Shown here piece by piece: positions 48,401 to 56,047 of a stretch of 64,000 bases of DNA. The stretch is from Dermatophagoides farinae (lineage: Eukaryota; Arthropoda; Arachnida; Sarcoptiformes; Pyroglyphidae). The stretch covers positions 62,001-126,000 of the forward strand of contig NW_027461522.1 of the NCBI RefSeq assembly GCF_024713945.1. Direction: 5' to 3'. The notes under the pieces are model-generated. The model was not told where the DNA came from. It saw only the letters and a list, made by a program, of their open reading frames with translations, and ran no database searches. Positions within the stretch are counted from its first letter, which is position 1. Every line of letters begins with the position of its first letter. Made by a program: the position numbers and the translations under genes.

Positions 48401-49367
48401 ACGTAGTGAATGATTTGATACTAATAAAATTTATATTTGAACCTTCGGGAAATAGAGACCAGCCAATTTTTAATTGACTGTTAACGTCGATTTGGAACGC
48501 TGCAAACGTATTATCTGTTTTTTTAACATAGTCTGGTGTTTCAGTCGTTGAAAAACACTTAATGATGCCTGACGTGTTAGTAATTGGAAAGCTCGTGATC
48601 GAGTCACATGTGAATAAATGTGTGCAGCAATTTTCGCTCGTCAACGCTTTTTGAATGTATTTACCAGACCTGTTACTATCTATTATCGCGCCATTGGTTG
48701 CAAAAAGTGATAAGTGTACGTGTGCATCAAATATCTCTTTGAATACGCGAACAGGATCATCGCAAAAACACGAAATTTTTACGTGAACCGAGTTGTTATC
48801 AGTTATATTATTATAAATAAATGCTACAGGTTGTTTTTCGCCACAAATATTTATTTTTAAACAGGCATTCAAACAAATAAAGATTTCGCAGAAAACACTC
48901 ACCATAGGTGGTAACCAAATACATGGAATGAAATTATTATTTTCTTCATCTTTGTAACCGATGGCAGCCCAGACTTCAGGATCAGTTTGATCGGGATTTG
49001 TCACCCCAAGCATTGTACCTAAGACTATTTCACTATTTTCTATTTTTTTTTCCAAAATTTTTACAAATACCTCTGAATCTTCGATTTCGGCGAACGTGTG
49101 AACTTCACAAACGTGATAAGCATTATCTTTATTGTTTTTCATTTCGTCAGTAGGCATCGAACTAACAAGCCAATCAGAACCTGTTTTTTTTCTCTTCAAC
49201 AAAAAATTTGAATTTTCAAAATATTGTTTTATGGGATCATTGTCAAGTGTGTTTGATGCATCAAAAACATTTGAATCGGCTTCCAGAGCTGTAACAATTT
49301 GAGAAGCAAAGTTATCTTCTTCATATGAATTTTGTACTACTGTATCAACATGGTAGTTGTGCTCCAT
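45459..49367 (-). CDS. SNF2-family ATPase with inserted RING finger (RAD5/RAD16/HLTF type)
   Basis: A 1302-residue DNA-dependent ATPase and probable E3 ubiquitin ligase. SNF2 motifs are in order: '[12 protein letters not shown]', Walker A '[12 protein letters not shown]' (about residue 635), '[12 protein letters not shown]', '[11 protein letters not shown]' (about 779), '[11 protein letters not shown]', then lobe 2 '[14 protein letters not shown]' and '[20 protein letters not shown]'. A C3HC4 RING ('[20 protein letters not shown]', 'CPCCREPL', about 1059-1100) sits between the lobes, the hallmark of RAD5, RAD16 and HLTF. I see no definite HIRAN domain in the divergent 500-residue N-terminus, so RAD5 versus RAD16 (post-replication or nucleotide excision repair) is open. 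Start is ATG 49367, single exon. Confidence 0.9.
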   Translation of the reverse strand: [1302 protein letters not shown]

Positions 49368-49582
49368 TTTGGCTAAATCATGGTTGAAAACTTAAAATGA
49401 TCGTTTTATATTTCAAGCTAATCTATAAGTAGTTATGCCTTTGTTTTAGATTATATATAATGGGAAAGTGATTAGGATATTAATTTTCACTTGATTATTT
49501 TTAGAATTATCGCAATAAAAAAATTTTTAGGTTAAAAAAAATAATCAAAAAAATAGTTGAAAAATAATGATTTAAAAGCAGC

Positions 49583-50518
49583 ATGAGCAATTACATTAAT
49601 TGCACCGTCGAGGGACCAAGAAATGTGTCTTATTCACCTTCTATGGTACCTTTAGACGAGCTCATCGATCAAATGAAGATAGAATTGATAGCAGAAACCG
49701 AAGACACGCTCGAGTTTGACTTAATTGGCGTTGATGTTTCTGTGGCAAACGCGCTAAGGCGAATTATGCTATCAAATGTGCCTACTATGGCGATTGAAAC
49801 TTGCGAAATGTATCAAAATACCGGAGTCATTCAAGATGAAATATTATGCCACCGTCTTTGCTTAATTCCTTTTTCTGTCGATCCAGACTTGTTTGACTTT
49901 AGAAATTCTGACTGTGGTTTAAACAGCAATAATTCACTACAATTTAGTTTAAATGTGGTTTGTCCACAAGAAATTAAATGTATGCCCATTTACAGCCGAC
50001 ACTTACAATGGATTCCCAGAAACAATGAGGAAAAACATAAGTTCAAAAATATTAATGTACGTCCTGTTTCAGAGGACATATTGATTACCAAAATCGGCCC
50101 TGGACAAGAAATCGATATGTTCATGTATCTAGAAAAAGGTATTGGAGCCACTCACGCTAAATGGTCTCCTGTTTGCGTGGCATACTATAAATTAAAATCC
50201 ATATTACGTTTGAAAATAAACCCTGAAACAAACATGTTTTATTCCCTGTCAGAAGACGAGTTGAAATTGCTACTAGAACCCGTTGAGTTTGACGAAAAAA
50301 CGAGCGAAGCTAACCATTTTCACAACGAGTTGACTCCGCGATTAGCTGTCGAGCACTTTTCTCACAAAGTTGAGCATTTGAAAGTAAAAGATCATTTTAA
50401 GTTCATTGTGGAAAGCACGATGGCTATACCACCTAGAAGAATCTTGAGTTTAGCTTTAAAAATATTTTTAAATAAGTTTACTAATATTAAAAAAGAGTTA
50501 CAAAAGTTTAAAGGTTAA
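49583..50518 (+). CDS. POLR1C: RNA polymerases I and III subunit AC40 (RPAC1)
   Basis: Alpha-like subunit shared by RNA polymerases I and III, 311 residues. The alpha-motif is clear: 'FDLIGVDVSVANALRRIMLS' then 'VPTMAIETCEMYQNTGVIQD' and 'EILCHRLCLIPF'. 'TKIGPGQEIDM' and 'GATHAKWSPVCVAYYKL' are also typical of AC40, while RPB3 differs there by carrying cysteine-rich zinc motifs that are absent here. The C-terminal 'FKFIVESTMAIPPRRILSLA' forms the dimer interface with AC19. Start is ATG 49583. It is divergent from the SNF2-RING gene across 215 bp. Confidence 0.92.
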   Translation: MSNYINCTVEGPRNVSYSPSMVPLDELIDQMKIELIAETEDTLEFDLIGVDVSVANALRRIMLSNVPTMAIETCEMYQNTGVIQDEILCHRLCLIPFSVDPDLFDFRNSDCGLNSNNSLQFSLNVVCPQEIKCMPIYSRHLQWIPRNNEEKHKFKNINVRPVSEDILITKIGPGQEIDMFMYLEKGIGATHAKWSPVCVAYYKLKSILRLKINPETNMFYSLSEDELKLLLEPVEFDEKTSEANHFHNELTPRLAVEHFSHKVEHLKVKDHFKFIVESTMAIPPRRILSLALKIFLNKFTNIKKELQKFKG

Positions 50519-50648
50519 CGAGATTAACATAATACATGATTTATTTTCATAATACAGAAATATTTAGTTACTAGTCTGCTTATTTAAACTTTCAACTTAC
50601 AAATAGAAATGAATGGTGCGATTAATTTTTTACCTCAAGTTAGAGCCA

Positions 50649-51641
50649 CTAAACAGCTTTGTCGCAATTTTGCTCTATGAAATATTCATCGAACGCCCGC
50701 GATATGTTTGGCTCGCTTAACCCAATAAGTTCACTGTTGTACTCGTCCATAATTGCAATCATCGAAGGCATGATTCTGTTAATTATACTATTGTTATAGT
50801 TCATCTTGTTCAGATTTTCTAAAGTAAGAATCTTCTTGACAACTTCGCCTAGAGATTTAGGCATGTTTTCTTTTTTGATATCTAGAATGTATTGTAACAT
50901 TGATTGATGTGAATTTGATATGTCTTTAATTGTAGAGTCGACAAACTCGTTGATTTCTGAATCTTTTTCTCGAGATATTCCAATAGTTTTGACGAGCTTG
51001 GAAATCAAGTTGTTAATGCATGTCGGACAGGCTTCAAAACCCATCTTTCTATCGTCTACTAATCTTGTAAGGTGATTATTTATGAATTCATACATGTCTA
51101 ATTCGTCTTCATTTGTATATTCGATGCGGGGTTCTACGCATTCTGATACTATGATAAGAGCCGGAGAAGCGGTCGACTGATAGTAATATTTTTGAATCAT
51201 TTTATCATAATTGAGCTTCAATTTTTCTCCATCGATCAACACAAAGTTGTTGTTAATAAGTTCCGTTACTTGATCGATAACACTTGACCATTCATTTTTT
51301 CGCGAAAGTGCTTTGGTCAGTACGCTACTAAAGTCGTCTATTAGTTTTACTAAATCGGTGCATTCTGGGTCGATGAACGTTTTGTTAATTGGCATGCGGT
51401 CTGTGTATTTGTTTAGCTTTTCGAAAATGTCTTTGTCTTGCATAAAGTCCATTATGTCCATTCCCGCAGTTGTAATACTGTCTGTATTGAACAGTAAAGA
51501 CATTATGGACAACACAGACAACAAACTCTTCTCACTGTTGCAACTATCGAGTCTGTTCGGGTAAAGAATTGCCAAAATCTTGCTTTCTATAGTTGTAAAG
51601 ACGCAGAGGCTCGTGTATAACAAATAACTAAAGACTCTCAT
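50649..51641 (-). CDS. Putative secreted protein with six cysteines
   Basis: Not recognised as a family. I choose the start at ATG 51641 since it gives a signal peptide, 'MRVFSYLLYTSLCVFTTIES', and upstream in-frame starts are not ATG. The 330-residue protein then has six cysteines, two in 'EACPTCINN', which could form three disulfides. The remainder is helical and acidic without a second membrane span or GPI-like tail. It may be secretory-organelle cargo; nothing more specific can be said. Confidence 0.7.
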   Translation of the reverse strand: MRVFSYLLYTSLCVFTTIESKILAILYPNRLDSCNSEKSLLSVLSIMSLLFNTDSITTAGMDIMDFMQDKDIFEKLNKYTDRMPINKTFIDPECTDLVKLIDDFSSVLTKALSRKNEWSSVIDQVTELINNNFVLIDGEKLKLNYDKMIQKYYYQSTASPALIIVSECVEPRIEYTNEDELDMYEFINNHLTRLVDDRKMGFEACPTCINNLISKLVKTIGISREKDSEINEFVDSTIKDISNSHQSMLQYILDIKKENMPKSLGEVVKKILTLENLNKMNYNNSIINRIMPSMIAIMDEYNSELIGLSEPNISRAFDEYFIEQNCDKAV

Positions 51642-51888
51642 TGGGATAAATATATTAGTTGTTAATTTGAATTTCGGTGTGTGAGTAAAATAGTTCAAAA
51701 TCTATAAAAATATACATCGACAGAACGTTAGAATAATTTATGAATGATGGTTGTTATTAGACTTTCTAGGGCCACCATTTATTAATGTGTAATCTTACGT
51801 TACAATCGCATGTAATTTCTAGCAAGGAGTAGAATGCAAAAAAATTGTAAACCTAGATTAAGTATAATTTTTAACGGATAAACTTTTT

Positions 51889-52358
51889 ATGGTATGTTTA
51901 AATAACCAAATATTTGTTAGCAATTTAATACGGCTAATGCTGCTGCAGAGAACTCTGAGATCGTCGAAAATTTCGAATCCCCTGATTATGATCAGACAAG
52001 GAAGAAACAGAATAAACTCGTATTAGGACTCGTTTCTCAACTAAACGTCGATAATACAAAGCTTAACTCGAACTTTCCGGAAGATCTTTCAGATTCTACC
52101 AGTGGCGCTAATATTCAGTTGTTTAATAAATTCAAGTCGAAAAGTCAAAAACAAATTATCTATCGAAGCGGCCAAAAAAAAAAAAAATCAAACCAGCGGC
52201 CGGATACTTACCCGATTATTCCAATTAACGTTATCACTAAAATAGACAAAACGCCAGCAAACGAAACATTAGGTTTCAAACTATACAAAACATATGCTGA
52301 CATGATGAATACTTGTTGTCAATGCTGTTTGGACGAACCTGAAAATGTGTATATTTGA
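51889..52358 (+). CDS. Small protein with an ATG-only first exon
   Basis: Not recognised. The open frame 51921-52358 has no usable ATG at its start but is preceded by a 29-nt intron (51892-51920, GTATGT...GTTAG). The three bases before the donor are ATG, so the coding part of exon 1 is just the start codon. The product would be 146 residues: an Asn/Ala/Glu-rich start, a basic 'RSGQKKKKSNQR' in the middle and a C-terminal 'MMNTCCQCCLDEPENV' cysteine cluster. The intron length and borders agree with the other introns in the window, which is the main support. A different upstream exon remains possible. Confidence 0.6.
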
Positions 52359-52390
52359 TTCATTGAGAACGCTTGCTTTGGCATAGTTCA

Positions 52391-52438
52391 TGAGATAGTG
52401 AGCGATTTTTTTAATTTTCGAAAAACGTCACTATCTCA
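52391..52438. repeat. Inverted repeat, 11-bp arms, between convergent 3' ends
   Basis: TGAGATAGTGA (52391-52401) is exactly complementary to TCACTATCTCA (52428-52438) with a 26-nt loop; with one bulged G the stem grows by two pairs. It lies 33 nt after the stop of the gene at 51889 and its right arm covers the stop codon of the minus-strand gene at 52431. It may serve as a 3'-end signal for both genes. Confidence 0.6.
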
Positions 52439-52790
52439 AATTTTCTTCGAGTGCGTTCAAACAAATTAATAAGTATTTTATATCCTTTAGCAAGCTAAAC
52501 GTGTAATCATTTTTATCAGCCATGCATAATGCATTTGCTTCAATGAAATTAAAAAGTGTCTGCAGGTGAGAATCTATAAGAAAATATTCGTTTTTTAAAA
52601 GTACTTGTTCGTTAGGGGAAAGATTTACAAATTTATCGTGAATCTTTTCCCACTGGTAAAGCAATGCAGTTATATAATCAAATTTTTCACTAGAAGATAG
52701 AAAAAAAAACTTATCAACGCTTCCTACCAATTGTTTGTATTGCCCTTGAATATCTCTAATTAGTTGACCAGCAGCTTGTCTGTTATCCAT
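52431..52790 (-). CDS. Small helical protein, 119 residues
   Basis: Not recognised. ATG 52790, single exon. The sequence is almost entirely amphipathic helix ('AAGQLIRDIQGQYKQLVGSV', 'FDYITALLYQWEKIHDKFV', 'HLQTLFNFIEANAL'). This is the sort of four-helix small subunit found in Mediator, SNARE-tether or kinetochore complexes, but no signature decides. It is 154 bp downstream of RPL11 on the same strand, with the 3' hairpin described at 52391. Confidence 0.6.
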   Translation of the reverse strand: MDNRQAAGQLIRDIQGQYKQLVGSVDKFFFLSSSEKFDYITALLYQWEKIHDKFVNLSPNEQVLLKNEYFLIDSHLQTLFNFIEANALCMADKNDYTFSLLKDIKYLLICLNALEENLR

Positions 52791-52944
52791 CAGACGCCGG
52801 CCGGAAACACACCTGAATATTCTTCTTAGTCAACGCAAAATTTAAATTAAATTAATTTAAACAGATATATTAATAGCTATGTGTATTAGAAAAACATGAA
52901 AAAATATAATTTAGAAATACAAAACAGACAACAAGTTATACAGT

Positions 52945-53475
52945 TCAGAAAAGTTGTCCGTCAAAGGTTTGTTCAAACCAATTTCGAGCCTCGCTGGCAT
53001 TGACTCGGTTAAATGGGCCTATCTTGGTTTTCTTTGCTCGGCGTTTGCAAACACGGTATCCTGGACGAGTGAGGTGGACAGAAAAATCAATACCGAAAAT
53101 ACCAATGTTTGGATCGTATTTGTAACCTAAATCGATGTGCTCTTGAATACCGAAACCGAAGATACCAGATTCAGAAAAACACGATTTATTTAGTTGGTAT
53201 TCCTTTACCTTGAGACCTTTTTCTAAAAGTTCCAAGGCTTTTGAACCCCTTACAGTTACGCAAGTGGCAATTTTATCGTTTCTTCTGATACCAAAAGCTC
53301 TGATTGTCTTGTGCGCTTTATTTTCAACAGGAGTCTGTCCACTTAATTCTTGAAGCACACGAGAGGCTCTAGTCAAACGGTCTCCAGTTTCACCAATGCA
53401 AATATTTAATATTAATTTCTCAATGCGTATTTTACGCATGGGATTGTCCTCCTTGGTCTTCTGAATTTCTGCCAT
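52945..53475 (-). CDS. RPL11: Ribosomal protein RPL11 (uL5)
   Basis: Cytosolic 60S protein of 176 residues that contacts 5S rRNA in the central protuberance. The core is highly conserved: '[20 protein letters not shown]', '[14 protein letters not shown]', '[14 protein letters not shown]', '[16 protein letters not shown]', '[14 protein letters not shown]', and the closing basic part with '[13 protein letters not shown]'. It is a full-length eukaryotic uL5. Intron-less. Start is ATG 53475. It is head to head with eIF5B. Confidence 0.98.
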   Translation of the reverse strand: MAEIQKTKEDNPMRKIRIEKLILNICIGETGDRLTRASRVLQELSGQTPVENKAHKTIRAFGIRRNDKIATCVTVRGSKALELLEKGLKVKEYQLNKSCFSESGIFGFGIQEHIDLGYKYDPNIGIFGIDFSVHLTRPGYRVCKRRAKKTKIGPFNRVNASEARNWFEQTFDGQLF

Positions 53476-53592
53476 TTCTGAATGTAATGTAATTTCTATA
53501 ATGTTTATAAAGAAATTATTAACGTGTTTTGTCTAAATCAAATTTCTAACTAAAATGAATTACAAGAAATTCGTAATGTTTCTATAGTAACG
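53476..53592. promoter_or_regulatory. Bidirectional promoter region, RPL11 / eIF5B
   Basis: Just 117 bp lie between the two divergent start codons, so both genes are probably driven from one compact region. Sequence is AT-rich; no specific ribosomal-protein gene element is identifiable by eye. Confidence 0.5.
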
Positions 53593-55671
53593 ATGGATTT
53601 CACTTCTGATTTATCGGACATTGAAGAGTACCCAAACAAAAAAACTACTGCTTTGGAGAAGGAAATAAAATTTTCTAATAATTTTTCAGAAAAAAATAAT
53701 AACGATAATAATACAACTAAATCAAATCAGGGAAAAATTAAAGACGACGATGCTGAAAAAAAACAGTTTAATAAGAAAACAGCTGAAAAAGCCAGCAGAA
53801 AAGTTTTAACAAAGAAACAAAAAGCAAAGCTTTCTCAGAAAAATGCTAATCAGAATAACAATGCCGAGTTACAACAGGCTAACGAAACTATGTCACAAGC
53901 TAACTTCTTAAGATCTCCTATTTGTTGTATCCTTGGTCATGTTGATACTGGTAAAACCAAGCTGTTAGACAAAATGCGCGGTACAAATATTCAGCAAGGA
54001 GAATGTGGAGGTATTACCCAACAAATTGGAGCGACTTATTTTCCTGCAGAAACACTGAAAGATCAATGCAGTAAAGTCGATTCTAAGTTCGAAGTCAAGA
54101 TTCCAGGACTTATCATAATCGATACGCCGGGCCACGAGTCTTTCTCCAATTTACGTCGACGAGGTTCAAGCCTTTGTGATATCGCTATTCTAGTTGTTGA
54201 CATCACAAAAGGTATCGAACAACAAACGATGGAAGCGCTGGAATTGCTAATAAATAAGAAATGTCCTTTTATTGTTGCTTTAAACAAAATAGATAGATGT
54301 TTTGGGTGGAAATCGCAAGAATTCGAACCTTTTGTACGAGCAATCAAAAATCAAAAGAAAAATACCGTTGACGATTTCAGGTCCAAAGCTCAACATTGTA
54401 TGATTGAGCTATGTAAAAAAGCCATGTTAACATTTACTTTATTCACAGAAAACACTAACTCTAAAAAACAAATTAATTTAGTCCCTACTAGCGCTGTTAC
54501 CGGTCAAGGAATTCCAGATTTACTCTACTTAATGGTTAAATTAACTCAAGAGTATATGAGTAACAGAATAACTCTCGAAATGGAAACAGTGACTGCGACT
54601 ATTCTTGACGTTAAAAACACTGTGGGACTTGGCTCAACAATAGATGTTTTGTTGATTGGTGGAGTTTTACGTAAAGGTGATACGTTTGTTGCAGCAGGAC
54701 TCAAAGGACCTATCGTGTCCAACGTAAAAGCTTTGCTAACACCACAGCCGCTCAGAGAATCACGAGTCAATGGCGAATATATTCATCATGACGAAGTTCG
54801 AGCTGCAATGGGAGTCAGAATCGCAGGGTTAAATCTTCAAGATGCAATTGCCGGAAGCTCACTATACGTCAGTGACAACCCAGAAAAAATTGAGGAATAT
54901 AAGAAAATTCTGCAATCTGATGTTGACAGCATTGTGCAATCCATTGAAAAATCTTCTCACGGAGTTTATGTTGTTGCTAGTAGTTTAGGCTCGCTCGAAG
55001 CTCTTTTAGACTTTTTGAAAAACTCGAGAATTCCTGTTAACAATGTTTCAATTGGCACAGTTCACAAGCTTGACGTAGTTAAAGCAAGCACTATGATTGA
55101 ACGTGGCTACAAAGAATACGCAGTGATTCTTGCTTTCGATGTAAAAATCGATCCAGAAGCTTTACAAGAAGCAACCAACCTTGGAGTAACGATTTTCAAA
55201 GAGGATATCATTTATCATCTTTTCGATAAATACACAATGCACATTGAAAATTACCGAGCGCAACTTAAAGAAGAAAACCGTAAACATTTCGTAACACCTG
55301 TTATTATGAAAATGCTGCCAGGTTTAGTTTTCAACTACAAGAATCCAATGATATTTGGTGTCGAAGTTCAGGAAGGTGAACTTATTCCAGGTACGCCTAT
55401 TTATTGTCCGTCAAAAAAACTTCATCTAGGTACTTTAGATTCCATAGAACATGAACGTAAAACGGTATTATCAGCGACAAGAGGAATGCAAGTTGCCGTT
55501 AAGTTTTCAGAATCATCACTTGAAATCAAAAAAGACATTCAAGATGACGAAGTCTTGGTTTCGTATTTAACCAGACAAAGCATCGAAGTTGGGAAAACTT
55601 ACTTCACTGACGAAGTAAAAAAACACCTTAAGTTGTTCTTGAAGTTGAAATCCATACTGAACATCACATGA
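53593..55671 (+). CDS. EIF5B: Translation initiation factor eIF5B (IF2-type GTPase)
   Basis: GTPase that joins the 60S subunit to the 48S complex. G1 is 'GHVDTGKTKLL' (from residue 116), the switch region 'GGITQQIGATYF', G3 'IDTPGHESFSNLRRRGSSL', G4 'NKIDR' and G5 'SAVTGQGI'. Domains II to IV follow, with 'TVGLGSTIDVLLIGGVLRKG' and 'ASSLGSLEALLDFLKNS', both typical of eIF5B. The Lys/Asn-rich N-terminal extension is only about 110 residues, against several hundred in yeast and animals, for a total of 692 residues. The C-terminal 'SRQSIEV'-like part is present, so the eIF1A contact region is retained. Start is ATG 53593. Confidence 0.97.
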   Translation: MDFTSDLSDIEEYPNKKTTALEKEIKFSNNFSEKNNNDNNTTKSNQGKIKDDDAEKKQFNKKTAEKASRKVLTKKQKAKLSQKNANQNNNAELQQANETMSQANFLRSPICCILGHVDTGKTKLLDKMRGTNIQQGECGGITQQIGATYFPAETLKDQCSKVDSKFEVKIPGLIIIDTPGHESFSNLRRRGSSLCDIAILVVDITKGIEQQTMEALELLINKKCPFIVALNKIDRCFGWKSQEFEPFVRAIKNQKKNTVDDFRSKAQHCMIELCKKAMLTFTLFTENTNSKKQINLVPTSAVTGQGIPDLLYLMVKLTQEYMSNRITLEMETVTATILDVKNTVGLGSTIDVLLIGGVLRKGDTFVAAGLKGPIVSNVKALLTPQPLRESRVNGEYIHHDEVRAAMGVRIAGLNLQDAIAGSSLYVSDNPEKIEEYKKILQSDVDSIVQSIEKSSHGVYVVASSLGSLEALLDFLKNSRIPVNNVSIGTVHKLDVVKASTMIERGYKEYAVILAFDVKIDPEALQEATNLGVTIFKEDIIYHLFDKYTMHIENYRAQLKEENRKHFVTPVIMKMLPGLVFNYKNPMIFGVEVQEGELIPGTPIYCPSKKLHLGTLDSIEHERKTVLSATRGMQVAVKFSESSLEIKKDIQDDEVLVSYLTRQSIEVGKTYFTDEVKKHLKLFLKLKSILNIT

Positions 55672-56047
55672 TTCTTTTTAGCTCATCTTAATTGCTAAAT
55701 CTTTTTATATTTACACAATATTCTATTTCCGTGTAATTAATGTTAATAACTATGTTATTAGTGTGAATATGTAACATCTTCCAATTAATCAGCAGACTGA
55801 GTTGGATTAACGCTAATTTCGAATCTTATAATCGAGGTTTAGTTGTGTAACAACCTGACCAATTTATTGACTCGTGTAATATACAACTAACGCACACTTA
55901 GCCTATTCCACTTAATATTATTGACATGTTAGCAAGCAAGTAAAAATATAAGGTGACCAGCATATTTGAATATTTTTTGTGTTGCTGATACCTAAATCAG
56001 CTTGTAATAACGATTTGAACTGTTAAGCACTTTATATCTAACAAAAT
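55672..56047. promoter_or_regulatory. Upstream region of the ApiAP2 gene
   Basis: The 376-bp stretch between eIF5B and the ApiAP2 gene (same strand) contains several small dyads: TAATAAC/GTTATTA at 55744-55760, GTTGT/ACAAC near 55843 and GCTGAT/ATCAGC at 55984-56001. No coding frame or RNA gene is seen. It is longer than most intergenic spaces here, as expected for a regulated transcription factor gene; function of the dyads is unproven. Confidence 0.4.
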
